64,000 nucleotides of DNA from an uncultured Clostridia bacterium (GCA_946403295.1 CAMIZL010000011.1:1-64000); one strand, 5' to 3'. Positions 17,365-25,424 are shown, counted from the stretch's first letter. The notes: generated by a model from the letters alone, not told the origin. A program made the numbers and translations.

Positions 17365-17413
17365 CCCGCCGGGGGCCACCGGAGGCTGAAGATCAGCCTT
17401 CGGTGCCGGCGGG
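17365..17413. other. Long GC-rich hairpin between convergent ugd and blaR1-like genes
   Basis: CCCGCCGG and CACCGGAGGCTGA pair with TCAGCCTTCGGTG and CCGGCGGG around AGA. The right arm encodes the last codons of the BlaR1-like protein. There is no T-run; it may block read-through from both sides. Confidence 0.55.
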
Positions 17414-19615
17414 GATGTTCTCAAGTCTTACGATCGAGCAATACGAGGGGAAATATGTAAGGGTGAAGTGTGTTTTGCCGTCGGGGAATATGCGCTGCAT
17501 TATGTAGCAATCTTCGTGCTGCAAATATGTTGTCAGGCTGTCGGCCTCAGCACTGCCGAACTGGCTCCAGGAAACGATCGATACGCGGGGATCGCTTTCG
17601 GCATATTTGCCCGCTTTGATGTTTTCGAGATTGTCCGAAGAGTAGAAGGCCTTGAATTCCTCAAACGAATCGAACGTAACGCCGATGTTACTCTGCGTAA
17701 CAAGTTGGCTTCCGTCGCTGTAAACGAGTCGATCGCTGCTTTTCGAGCAAAGCTTGATCGCGATATCTTTAGTATCTTGGGGGTCATCTCCGATGCAGCC
17801 CAGTACAAGTCTTCCGCCGAGAACCTCATCATTATCAAAAACGTAGTTGACATTCATGCCGTCTTCGGTTTCAACGAATATTTCGTTCTTTCCGGATTCG
17901 GCAATCGAAAGCCTGGGCTCATCAGTTTCGGGATCGGGGATCACGTCAAGCATTTCATATTTATCTTTGCCGCTCAGTGAATCGTAGTAAATGTATACCG
18001 ATCCCGAATAGTTGAATGCGTCGTAATCTGTCTCGCCGTTAAAGGGGAAACCGAGGTTTCTGAGATCCGTTTCGAATTCTGCGGTGTCCGTATAGATCTT
18101 CTCACCCACTCCGTCAATGATCCTGTAAGTGGGACCCTGTCCGATCACAATATTATCCTGCTCGGAACGTATGGGAATGCTGAATTCCTTCGATGATTCA
18201 TCCGCGTTGTTCTTTATGACCACAATCTTGGTTACGGAGTCCTGATCCTTGACCGTGAGCTTAACTCTTTTGCCGGAATCGGTCGCTTCGATCCCGGTGA
18301 TCATCTTTGCGTTTTCAAGGTCCGGACCGTCGGAAACCTTGCCCGCCCCGTCCTGCGTCGTGGTTGCGGAGTTGTCCGCACAGGAAGTGAGTATAAACGT
18401 TGCAGTAAGGGCAATGATAAGAACTATGATAGTGGTGAGTTTCGATACTTTTTTATAATTGATCAGGTTTTTTATCCTCATTTTTATCTCCATTCTGCCA
18501 ATAGATTTTTTTGCAAAAGCAGTTGTAAAAACGCGGAAATTGTTGTCGGCGACCGCGTGGTTCACGATCGAAAGGCAGTACTCTTTTCTGATCCTGTCGC
18601 CGAGAATGTCGACAACCTCCTCGTCGCAGCGCATCTCAAGATCGCTCATCGCAAGCCTGAAAGCCAGCCACACGAACGGGTTGAACCAGTGCAGGCAAAG
18701 TAACATAAGCGCAAATGACTTGATCAGCGCATCATGATTTTTTACATGGATGTGTTCGTGAAGAAGCATGTAATCCTTCTCGTTCACGTCGAGCGACGAA
18801 GGCACGCAAATCCTGGGTTTGACAAATCCTATAATGAACGGAGTGTGTATCGTTTCGGACTCCAAATACCTTCCCGAACGTTTAAAGAGGCGGGAAAGCA
18901 CGTGGTTTGCCCGTATAACGCATATGCCCACATACCCCATTATCACGGCTACTCCGACAAGCCAGACCGGAAACGCTACATCCGATACGGAAACATCGGA
19001 TATGCCGGATTCGAGAGCGTCCTTGAGAATAGCGGCATACGACAGTATACCGGAATTCGTCTCCGAACCGGGATCACCTGCGGCTGTGAGGAGTCCGGAC
19101 CGATCTGCGGTTGAGACGATGTCGGTTTGGTTTCCTGCTGCGGAGAGCTCCGCCCGGTTTCCCTCCGCGAGAAGTCCTGCTTGGTTTCCCTCCGCGAGAA
19201 GCCCTGCCCGGTTTCCCTCCGCGAGAAGTCCTGCTTGGTTTCCTGCTGCCGAGCCCTCGCCTGAGTTTTGATATGCGAAGGGCGTTTCGCTTGCGGCAGG
19301 GTCGACCGTGAGCCTTGCGTATTCAGTGCTTGCTTCATAAGCGTTAAGCGAAGCCTCCGGCGCGGTATCGGCGGACTCGTCTTCGCCCGTGGGGTACGCA
19401 AGATTATCAATTATGCTTTGGGGTGCGAGGTTGAAAAGGCTCAGAGGGGTCCTGAAATTAACGGGGCACACGAGCCTCACGGCTACCACGATCCAGAAAA
19501 GGAACATGGCCTTCTTCGGGATCCTCCTAAATACGACCCGGAGCAGGAGAACAAGAAGCACAGCAATGCTTCCGTATACGCTCATTTTCAGAATGGTCTC
19601 GATAAATATCTTCAT
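17393..19615 (-). CDS. BlaR1/MecR1-like membrane metallopeptidase (M56) with repeat insertion
   Basis: 740 residues. The N-terminal half has several TM helices and the M56 zinc site HEHIHVKNHD (residues 286-295), with further conserved DLEMRCDEEVV. After a last TM segment (TTIIVLIIALTATFILTSC) comes an extracellular C-terminal domain of about 320 residues that does not look like the beta-lactam sensor of true BlaR1, so the signal is unknown. A low-complexity insertion at about residues 90-195 contains nine-residue repeats (GNQAGLLAE). It lies 16 bp after the BlaI-like repressor gene. The peptidase should cleave that repressor on signal. Confidence 0.85.
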   Translation of the reverse strand: MKIFIETILKMSVYGSIAVLLVLLLRVVFRRIPKKAMFLFWIVVAVRLVCPVNFRTPLSLFNLAPQSIIDNLAYPTGEDESADTAPEASLNAYEASTEYARLTVDPAASETPFAYQNSGEGSAAGNQAGLLAEGNRAGLLAEGNQAGLLAEGNRAELSAAGNQTDIVSTADRSGLLTAAGDPGSETNSGILSYAAILKDALESGISDVSVSDVAFPVWLVGVAVIMGYVGICVIRANHVLSRLFKRSGRYLESETIHTPFIIGFVKPRICVPSSLDVNEKDYMLLHEHIHVKNHDALIKSFALMLLCLHWFNPFVWLAFRLAMSDLEMRCDEEVVDILGDRIRKEYCLSIVNHAVADNNFRVFTTAFAKKSIGRMEIKMRIKNLINYKKVSKLTTIIVLIIALTATFILTSCADNSATTTQDGAGKVSDGPDLENAKMITGIEATDSGKRVKLTVKDQDSVTKIVVIKNNADESSKEFSIPIRSEQDNIVIGQGPTYRIIDGVGEKIYTDTAEFETDLRNLGFPFNGETDYDAFNYSGSVYIYYDSLSGKDKYEMLDVIPDPETDEPRLSIAESGKNEIFVETEDGMNVNYVFDNDEVLGGRLVLGCIGDDPQDTKDIAIKLCSKSSDRLVYSDGSQLVTQSNIGVTFDSFEEFKAFYSSDNLENIKAGKYAESDPRVSIVSWSQFGSAEADSLTTYLQHEDCYIMQRIFPDGKTHFTLTYFPSYCSIVRLENIPAGTEG
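19131..19258 (-). repeat. In-frame 27-bp tandem repeat in the BlaR1-like gene
   Basis: Units of 27 bp (TTTCCCTCCGCGAGAAGTCC-like on the plus strand) repeat about four times and encode GNQAGLLAE and GNRAGLLAE in the loop before the peptidase domain. Confidence 0.88.
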
Positions 19616-19631
19616 GCGAGTATCCTCTCAG

Positions 19632-19997
19632 TCACTTGTCATCCAGATGTTCATTAATAAGATCTATCAATTCGTCGGCGTCCTCACGTGTGAGTCGACC
19701 GTTTCCGAGAAAAGCACTGACAAACGCCGAGAGAGATCCGCCAAAGCTTCGCTCAACAAGATGATTGCTCTCAAAGCGCTGAACGTTACTGCGATCAACA
19801 ACATACGAAACAACGCTGTCCTCGTTTTTCACGAGCCCCTTGTCGATCACTTTATGAAGCATCGTGTAGGTGGTCGACTTTTTCCAGCCCTGCTTTGCCT
19901 CGCAAAGTTTCACGAGCTCGCCGGAGCCGAGGGGAGCGTTATCCCAAATGATGTCCATGATCTTGAATTCGCTCTCGCTGAGTGTCAGTTCTTTCAT
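19632..19997 (-). CDS. BlaI/MecI-family repressor
   Basis: 121 residues, the family length. The winged helix reads LSESEFKIMDIIWDNAPLGSGELVKL then KSTTYTMLHKVIDKGLV, with the dimerisation tail LLAF-like region at LSAFVSAFLGNGRLTREDADEL. Members bind as dimers to dyad operators and are cut by their partner M56 peptidase. Two near-identical dyads lie 110-155 bp upstream and are the likely operators. No beta-lactamase gene is in the window, so the pair may regulate itself and other loci. Confidence 0.9.
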   Translation of the reverse strand: MKELTLSESEFKIMDIIWDNAPLGSGELVKLCEAKQGWKKSTTYTMLHKVIDKGLVKNEDSVVSYVVDRSNVQRFESNHLVERSFGGSLSAFVSAFLGNGRLTREDADELIDLINEHLDDK

Positions 19998-20108
19998 ACT
20001 TATACTTCTTCCTTTCGATTTGTTCGGGTATTACCGCGGTCAAACAACCCTGCGCACAGGTCGCAGATCACTGTAAAACGATGCATGTCCGATATTACGG
20101 GCATACCT

Positions 20109-20151
20109 GGTCTACAACTCTAGACCTGAGGACAGTTTACAACTATAGACC
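20109..20151 (-). promoter_or_regulatory. Paired BlaI-type operators
   Basis: GGTCTA-CAACTC-TAGACC (20109-20126) is a perfect dyad. A second, GTTTA-CAACTA-TAGAC (20135-20150), lies about 26 bp, or two and a half turns, away. Both share TACAACT and sit upstream of the blaI-like start, overlapping where its promoter should be. Confidence 0.65.
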
Positions 20152-20304
20152 AAACATGTCAACCCCTAAATCAGCCATTCTTCCGTACATGTTCAAATCA
20201 GCGTCGCTTTTCGCAGTGAAAGTCTATAATTGCGCAGAAAGACGGCGAGGCGGGGAAGGTAGCAAAGAGTGTAACTGACGCGTCTTCTGAAATTCTTATA
20301 TTCA

Positions 20305-20333
20305 TTGACATGGGTACGAAAAACAGATACGAT
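20305..20333 (+). promoter_or_regulatory. Promoter of trxA
   Basis: TTGACA, 17-bp spacer and TACGAT (20328-20333), about 80 bp before the thioredoxin start: a near-consensus sigma-A promoter. Confidence 0.75.
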
Positions 20334-20415
20334 GAGGATACACATATTCCCGAGCGGGTTGCTGCCCGGCGAAGGGAAATGATGTCTGAGAAAGAAAGAA
20401 GAGAGGTGACTTGAG

Positions 20416-20730
20416 ATGGAAGTAATGCATATCAATTCGGAGAATTTCGATGAACTCGTTTTAAAGTCGGATGTCCCTGTACTAGTAGATTTCTGGGCTC
20501 CCTGGTGCGGACCTTGCAGAATGCTCGGACCCGTTATCGAGGAAGTGGCAGCGGAGGCTGACGGTTTCAAGGTTGGAAAGGTTAATTGTGATGATGAGGA
20601 AGAACTTGCCATGAACTATAGGGTTGCCTCCATCCCTTGCCTGATCCTTTTCAAAAACGGTGTCGAGGCAGGAAGAACACTCGGAGCCATGCCCAAGGAA
20701 AAGGTGCTTGCGTTCGTGAAAGACAATTAA
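20416..20730 (+). CDS. trxA: Thioredoxin
   Basis: 104 residues, the normal size. The redox motif WAPWCGPCRM is at residues 27-36, with the conserved cis-Pro in VASIPCLILFKNG and a C-terminal helix. It reduces cytoplasmic protein disulfides with electrons from thioredoxin reductase, which is not encoded here. An extra Cys (SIPC) next to the cis-Pro is notable. AGAGGTGACTTGAG precedes the ATG. The last 30 bases of the gene are duplicated just downstream, and a strong terminator follows. Confidence 0.95.
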   Translation: MEVMHINSENFDELVLKSDVPVLVDFWAPWCGPCRMLGPVIEEVAAEADGFKVGKVNCDDEEELAMNYRVASIPCLILFKNGVEAGRTLGAMPKEKVLAFVKDN

Positions 20731-20829
20731 AAAGTCAAAAAGGAAACCTGGCAAATAAGAGTCTAAGGTGCTTGCATTCGTGAAAGACAATTAAAAAAGT
20801 CAAAAAGGAAACATGGCAAATAAGAATCT
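20701..20829 (+). repeat. 64-bp tandem duplication of the trxA 3' end
   Basis: AAGGTGCTTGC at 20701 recurs at 20765. The unit contains the last ten codons of trxA with the stop, plus 34 bp of flank. The second copy differs by a few bases and is not translated. Confidence 0.9.
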
Positions 20830-20860
20830 AAAGAGCGCATTAAAATGAAATTCGGAAGAA

Positions 20861-20896
20861 AAGCCGGTAACTGTCGTAGTTACCGGCTTTTAGTTT
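20861..20896 (+). terminator. Intrinsic terminator of trxA
   Basis: A perfect 12-bp stem (AAGCCGGTAACT with AGTTACCGGCTT) around a five-base loop, followed by TTTAGTTT. Confidence 0.9.
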
Positions 20897-20904
20897 ACTT
20901 GTAA

Positions 20905-21024
20905 TGGTCGCGCTCTGACGGGTGAAAGACCCAAGTGCGTGTCGTGGTCGCGCTTTGACGGGTGAAAGACCCGAGTGCGTGTAATGGTCGCGCTTTGACG
21001 GGTGAAAGACCGAGTGCGCGTGAC
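20905..21024. repeat. 40-bp tandem repeat, 3 copies
   Basis: TGGTCGCGCT starts at 20905, 20945 and 20985, 40 bp apart. Each unit holds a GGGT-GAAAG-ACCC stem-loop. The array fills the gap between the trxA terminator and the convergent permease gene. Confidence 0.9.
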
Positions 21025-21028
21025 ATTG

Positions 21029-21814
21029 TCAATGAATGTTCTTCTTCGGGTAGGTCAGGTATGCGGCGGCAACGCATGCTCCGGCGATCAAAAATCCGAT
21101 CAGGATCTTGGGTAGGTCGAGCGAGCCGTCGCTTATGATCTGCGAGCCTTCGCAATATGCGAATGGCGTGATGTATCTGAGGAACTCCGCGGGTTCGGCG
21201 ATGTTCGAAATAAGGTTGAGTATATAAAGGATCGCCGAAATTCCGAGGCCGATTCCGATGCTGCCCCGCCTTATGAATGCCGATACGCCAAAGCAAATGC
21301 CCGCGATCTCAAGCGTCAGCAGAAGATATGCGACGTGAATGAGGATGAGTTCGGTCAGGGGGATCGGTTCTCCGATTGCTGCGATCGACACGAGCACGAT
21401 CAGGAAGATCGCGATATTCATTTCGAAAATTCTGCAGATAACGCTGAGAAACTTCCCGGTCATTATCTTCACGCGGCTTAAGGGGTGCGTAAGCAGGAAT
21501 TCCGATGTTTGCATGCGTTCTTCCTTGCACAGAAGGTCTACGGCGCAAAGTGCCGCGAAAAAGGCTCCGCCGAGGCCGAGGATCGAGCCGCACTCAACAG
21601 AATAAAAGCCGATGAGTGTGCCGACATTAAGCTTGTCCATGCCGAACGCTGCCGTAAATGAGCCCATGGAAGAGAAGAGCTCGTTTATCGAATCCATTTC
21701 CGCTTTCATTTCCGGATAAAGGAAAACACACACCGCAAGAAGGAACATGATAGCGGCAGTCCAGATAATGAAGGATTTTCTGCCTTGTCTGAGTTCATGT
21801 TTAAAGATCGTCAT
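21029..21814 (-). CDS. ABC-2 type transporter permease
   Basis: 261 residues with about six hydrophobic segments, opening MTIFKHELRQGRKSFIIW and ending with a helix before YPKKNIH. It resembles the ABC-2 permeases that pair with a separate ATPase for drug, antibiotic-peptide or lipid export. AGGGAGGAAAAC fixes the start at 21814. It begins one base after the stop of the ATPase gene upstream and is certainly co-transcribed. A one-permease, one-ATPase cassette implies a homodimeric exporter. Substrate unknown. Confidence 0.85.
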   Translation of the reverse strand: MTIFKHELRQGRKSFIIWTAAIMFLLAVCVFLYPEMKAEMDSINELFSSMGSFTAAFGMDKLNVGTLIGFYSVECGSILGLGGAFFAALCAVDLLCKEERMQTSEFLLTHPLSRVKIMTGKFLSVICRIFEMNIAIFLIVLVSIAAIGEPIPLTELILIHVAYLLLTLEIAGICFGVSAFIRRGSIGIGLGISAILYILNLISNIAEPAEFLRYITPFAYCEGSQIISDGSLDLPKILIGFLIAGACVAAAYLTYPKKNIH

Positions 21815-21815
21815 G

Positions 21816-22736
21816 TCAGTTTTCCTCCCTTCCGTATGATCCGGTATTCGGCCCCGTGCTTTCTTTTGCATCGTTCCCGTAGAAGTGCAGGAAGATCTCG
21901 TCGAGATCCGGATCGGTGATGGTGAGGTCCTTTACGTTGCATCCCGCAAGTTTTCCGATGAGTGCGTTGATATCGCCGCTGTACAGGAATGATTTTGTTT
22001 CTCCGTTAACGCATATGTCTTTGATCCCGGCCAGCCCGTCTACATTTACATCGCCGCTCAGAGATATGCGTTTGGCGTTGCTCTGTCCGAGTGCTTCGAC
22101 GCTGTCGCAAGCGATCAGACGACCCTCGCGGATGACGCCTGCGCGATCGCAGTTGCGTTCGATCTCGGGAAGAATGTGGCTTGAGACAAAAACTGTCGAT
22201 CCTTCTTTGTTGTATTCACGGATGATCTCGAAGAACTCGTGCTGCATAAGCGGATCGAGGCCGCTTGTGGGTTCGTCGAGAATGAGAAGCTCGGGCTTGC
22301 TCTGAAGTGCCGTTACGATCGCGACTTTTTTGCGATTTCCGAATGACAGCTCGTCGACTTTGCGATTCACATCGAGTTTAAGTCTGTCGCAAAGCGCTGC
22401 GGCTGTTTTCGAGCAATCCGTTTTTCTGAGATCCGCCGAGAATTTGAGAATGTCTTTGACTTTCATTCCGGGGTAGAATAACGCTTCCGAGGGAAGATAT
22501 CCGACTCTTTTGAGGATCTCTTCCTTTTGAGTTACGACGTCAAGTCCGAAGATCTTCGCGCTTCCCGAGGTCGGGAAGATGAGTCCGAGGAGTGTCCTGA
22601 TCGTCGTCGATTTGCCGGCTCCGTTCGGTCCGATGAAACCGAACCATTCGCCCTGCTCAACGGTCAGTGTTAAGTCCACGATCCCGCGGGCTTTTCCATA
22701 TGACTTTGTGAGGTTTTTGGTTTCGATTACATGCAT
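21816..22736 (-). CDS. ABC transporter ATP-binding protein
   Basis: 306 residues. Walker A is GPNGAGKST (about residue 36), the signature is LSFGNRKKVAIVTAL (degenerate LSGGQ, as in many ABC-2 exporters), and Walker B is LLILDEPTSGLDP, then SSHILPEI. The C-terminal extension of about 80 residues is typical of BcrA/CcmA-like ATPases. It drives the downstream permease. No regulator is adjacent. Confidence 0.92.
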   Translation of the reverse strand: MHVIETKNLTKSYGKARGIVDLTLTVEQGEWFGFIGPNGAGKSTTIRTLLGLIFPTSGSAKIFGLDVVTQKEEILKRVGYLPSEALFYPGMKVKDILKFSADLRKTDCSKTAAALCDRLKLDVNRKVDELSFGNRKKVAIVTALQSKPELLILDEPTSGLDPLMQHEFFEIIREYNKEGSTVFVSSHILPEIERNCDRAGVIREGRLIACDSVEALGQSNAKRISLSGDVNVDGLAGIKDICVNGETKSFLYSGDINALIGKLAGCNVKDLTITDPDLDEIFLHFYGNDAKESTGPNTGSYGREEN

Positions 22737-23175
22737 ATGTTTTATCCTTTCGTGAAACTGTGTTGTTGATGCAATTGTAACTTAGTTGCGAACGTTTAGA
22801 AAGACTTTTTTTGGTGTGAAAATGCGGGATATTTTTGTTAAATTGCAGTTGACAAATGCTCTTTTATTTGAAGACCTCGCTTTTTACGGGCTTCCGGGGA
22901 GGCGAATATTTTCAGGGAAACGGCCGGGCTAGACCAAATATGCGTTAAGTGCTATCATATAAGGCCGAAGAGAGCGTACATATAAAGACCGCGCAGAGTT
23001 GGGATATACAAAAATGCACGGAGTTGAGGTATACAAAAACGCACGGAGTAGAGATATACAAAAACGCGCGGAGTTGGAATATACAAAAACGCACGGAGTT
23101 GAGGTATACAAAAACGCGCGGAGTTGGGATATACAAAAAAGTTATACATTAGGTACGAAGAGAGGTGAGTGCTGC
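22737..23175. other. Divergent intergenic region with 25-bp repeat array
   Basis: 439 bp between the ABC ATPase (minus) and the radical SAM gene (plus). The left part is AT-rich and should hold the ABC promoter; the right part is the array at 22996-23145. No gene is supported. Confidence 0.6.
22996..23145. repeat. 25-bp tandem repeat, 6 copies
   Basis: GAGTTGGGATATACAAAAA-like units start at 22996, 23021, 23046, 23071, 23096 and 23121, exactly 25 bp apart. There are no unique spacers between copies. The last unit ends about 30 bp before the radical SAM start. Confidence 0.95.
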
Positions 23176-24321
23176 TTGGATATATCGGAATGTCATTTGT
23201 GTCCCCGTAATTGCGGCGCGAACCGAAACATAAACCTGAGCCGCCCCTGCGATGAAAGCAGTGCACGCGAGGAGAAAGGTAAGAATCCCGGCGGTGAAAG
23301 CAGTGCACGCGCGGAGAAAGGTAAGAATCCCGGCGATGAAAGCAGTGCCCGCGCGGAGAAGAGAAAATACGGATTTTGCGGTGAGAGCGGCACCATAAGG
23401 ATATCGCGCGCGGCGCTTCATATGTGGGAAGAGCCGGTGGTGAGCGGGACGCGCGGCAGCGGAGCGGTCTTTTTTACGGGATGCAATCTTCGCTGTATCT
23501 TCTGCCAGAACGCGGCGATAAGTGAAGGCGGAAGCGGCCGTGAGGTAAGCGCCGGAGAACTTGCGGACATATTCGTTTCGCTTGAGGCGCAGGGGGCGCA
23601 CAACATAAATCTTGTGACACCCACTCATTTTATACCGGGGATCTGCGAAGCGATCGCGATCGCAAAAACGAGGGGGCTGAGTCTTCCTTTTGTATATAAC
23701 ACGTCGGGATACGAATCGGTCGAGTCGCTTCGCATGCTTGACGGACTTATAGATGTATATCTTCCCGATTTCAAATACATGGACGTCAGGAAAGCGGCCG
23801 CATATTCTAATGCACCCGATTATCCCGAGGTCGCAAAAAAAGCGATCGCCGAGATGTTCAGACAGGTCGGAAAACCCGTGATAGAGGGTGAAGGCGCTGG
23901 CACCGAAGAAAAAAAGAACTGTGAAAACGAGAAAGATGGCGCTGGCGCCGCGGAAAAAAGAACCTGTGGAGCAGCGAAGGAAGGCGCGGCTCTTATAAAG
24001 AAAGGACTTATAGTCCGGCATCTGGTTCTGCCGCTCGGGGTGAAGAATGCGTGCGCGGTGGCGGACTATCTCGCGGAGGAGTACGGAGACAGCATATACG
24101 TCAGCATCATGAATCAATATACGCCGCTTTACGATGTGCCGGGGGCGCTTCGCGAGGAGCAGAGGAAACGGCTCGAGCCGTACGGCGAGCTGCACCGGAA
24201 AGTGACAAAGCGCGAGTATGACAGGGTTGTCGAGCACTGCCTTGAACTCGGCCTCACGAATGTGTTCATTCAGGAGGACGACGCATCGGGAGCTGATTTC
24301 ATACCGGCTTGGAACGAGTGA
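23176..24321 (+). CDS. PflX-like radical SAM protein (PFL-activase homologue)
   Basis: 381 residues. An N-terminal cluster CHLCPRNCGANR is followed by the radical SAM motif CNLRCIFC (Cys103, 107, 110), ARTIFICIAL-free core elements INLVTPTHF, VYNTSGYES, DVYLPDFKYMD and LIVRHLVLPLG. This is the COG1313 group, homologous to pyruvate formate-lyase activating enzymes but of unknown substrate. Two low-complexity inserts break the fold at loops: 14-residue repeats (ESSARAEKGKNPGD) before the CGESG segment, and an Ala/Gly/Lys/Glu-rich stretch near residues 235-275. A TTG start is chosen: AGAGGTG lies eight bases upstream and the family begins at this point. Longer frames only read the 25-bp repeats. 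Confidence 0.85.
   Translation: MDISECHLCPRNCGANRNINLSRPCDESSAREEKGKNPGGESSARAEKGKNPGDESSARAEKRKYGFCGESGTIRISRAALHMWEEPVVSGTRGSGAVFFTGCNLRCIFCQNAAISEGGSGREVSAGELADIFVSLEAQGAHNINLVTPTHFIPGICEAIAIAKTRGLSLPFVYNTSGYESVESLRMLDGLIDVYLPDFKYMDVRKAAAYSNAPDYPEVAKKAIAEMFRQVGKPVIEGEGAGTEEKKNCENEKDGAGAAEKRTCGAAKEGAALIKKGLIVRHLVLPLGVKNACAVADYLAEEYGDSIYVSIMNQYTPLYDVPGALREEQRKRLEPYGELHRKVTKREYDRVVEHCLELGLTNVFIQEDDASGADFIPAWNE
23251..23361 (+). repeat. In-frame 42-bp tandem repeat in the radical SAM gene
   Basis: GATGAAAGCAGTGC-like units start at 23251, 23293 and 23335, 42 bp apart, and encode ESSARAEKGKNPGD-type repeats between the N-terminal Cys cluster and the catalytic domain. Confidence 0.92.
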
Positions 24322-24330
24322 CGTTTTATG

Positions 24331-24476
24331 CAGCAAGGCGACAGCGTCACACACGATAGGGAAGAAATGACGGCAGAGGTAAAATGACAGCGCCACACAC
24401 GATAGGGAAGAAATGACGGCAGAGGTGAAATGACAGCACCACACACGACACGGAACAAATGACGGCAGAGGTAATA
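24331..24476 (+). repeat. 46-bp tandem repeat supplying a ribosome binding site
   Basis: CACACACGATAGGG-like words recur at 46-bp spacing (24355, 24401, 24447). Each unit ends ATGACGGCAGAGGT. In the last copy this AGAGGT lies seven bases before the next gene's ATG and serves as its ribosome binding site. Confidence 0.85.
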
Positions 24477-24478
24477 TA

Positions 24479-25072
24479 ATGGACGAACGATTTAAAAAGC
24501 AGGTGGATTTCGCACTTGAGATCGATAAGGAGAAGAATATCTTCAGGCAGACGCACCTGTCGGGGCACGGCCGCAACGAAAATGATGCGGAGCACGCCTG
24601 GCACATGGCGATCATGGCGTATCTCCTCAAGGAATATGCCAACGAGCCCGTAGATATATCGCGGGTCATGATCATGTGCCTCATCCATGACATCGTTGAG
24701 ATCGATGCGGGGGACACTTACGCCTATGACCCCGCGGCCAAAGAAACACAAAAGGCAAGAGAAGAGGCTGCCAAGGAACGCATATTTTCACTCCTGCCCG
24801 ATGACCAGAAGGCAGATCTGACGGCACTTTTCGAAGAATTTGAAGCCGGCGAAACCCCGGAAGCAAGATTCGCGAAGGCAATGGACAATTTCCAGCCTTT
24901 GATCCTCAATAATTCAAACGGCGGAAGCGACTGGAAGGAGCACGGCGTGAGCGCATCCCAGGTTTACGGACGTCAAAGCACGACAAAGCCCGGATCCGCG
25001 ATCCTTTACGATGTAACGGACAAGATAATCAAAGACAATGTGACGAAGGGAAGTTTGAAAAACGATCTTTGA
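24479..25072 (+). CDS. HD-domain hydrolase (YfbR-like)
   Basis: 197 residues. Metal ligands of the HD fold are visible: His in ENDAEHAWHMAI, the HD pair in MCLIHDIVEIDAGD, and a later Asp in AKAMDNFQPLI. This HD_3 group includes 5'-deoxynucleotidases such as YfbR, so a nucleotide phosphatase role is likely but unproven. The start is set by AGAGGT in the preceding repeat unit. It is followed after 34 bp by the HMA peptide gene. Confidence 0.85.
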   Translation: MDERFKKQVDFALEIDKEKNIFRQTHLSGHGRNENDAEHAWHMAIMAYLLKEYANEPVDISRVMIMCLIHDIVEIDAGDTYAYDPAAKETQKAREEAAKERIFSLLPDDQKADLTALFEEFEAGETPEARFAKAMDNFQPLILNNSNGGSDWKEHGVSASQVYGRQSTTKPGSAILYDVTDKIIKDNVTKGSLKNDL

Positions 25073-25106
25073 TCAAAAATAAAAATACAAACAGGAGGAT
25101 TTTATT

Positions 25107-25334
25107 ATGTATAAAACAACAGCAACGGTAGAAGGAATGATGTGCAATATGTGTGAAGCACATGTTCAGGAGGCTGTCAGAAATGCGTTTGACGGCGCCA
25201 AGAAGGTGAAGGCCGATCATAAGAAGAATCAGCTTTCGTTCGTGACAAAGGAAGCACCCGATATCGAGGCGCTCAAAAAGATCATAACGGATACCGGTTA
25301 TACATTCGTGGGCGCGGAGACATCCGAGGACTGA
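25107..25334 (+). CDS. Heavy-metal-associated (HMA) domain peptide
   Basis: 75 residues, a single ferredoxin-like HMA domain with the metal motif GMMCNMCEAHV (CxxC). This is the CopZ-like or mercuric-binding fold; it binds Cu(I) or a similar soft metal and hands it to a P-type ATPase. No such ATPase or metalloregulator is in the window. AGGAGG lies nine bases before the ATG. A terminator follows at 25395. Confidence 0.88.
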   Translation: MYKTTATVEGMMCNMCEAHVQEAVRNAFDGAKKVKADHKKNQLSFVTKEAPDIEALKKIITDTGYTFVGAETSED

Positions 25335-25394
25335 GGGATGATAAAGACATCAGGTGATAAACATCCCGAAACATATAATTGCATAGAAAGAGCT

Positions 25395-25424
25395 AAAGAA
25401 CTCCCGGGGCGGGAGTTCTTTTCT
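25395..25424 (+). terminator. Intrinsic terminator
   Basis: AAAGAACTCCC pairs with GGGAGTTCTTT around GGGGC, followed by TTCT. It ends the HD-HMA transcript. Confidence 0.88.

Noticed and set aside
17393-19997. Beta-lactam resistance operon
   Set aside because: BlaR1/BlaI-like genes are present, but there is no beta-lactamase or PBP2a gene, and the sensor domain does not look like a penicillin-binding fold.
22996-23145. Possible CRISPR array
   Set aside because: Units are contiguous with no unique spacers, the repeats vary, and there are no cas genes.
22949-23308. Several overlapping frames on both strands with YTKTHGVE-like repeats
   Set aside because: All are products of the 25-bp array, whose length shifts the frame at each unit; none has a ribosome binding site.
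23149-24717. 522-codon minus-strand frame
   Set aside because: It is antisense to the radical SAM and HD genes, which have clear motifs; GC-rich codon structure creates long shadow frames.
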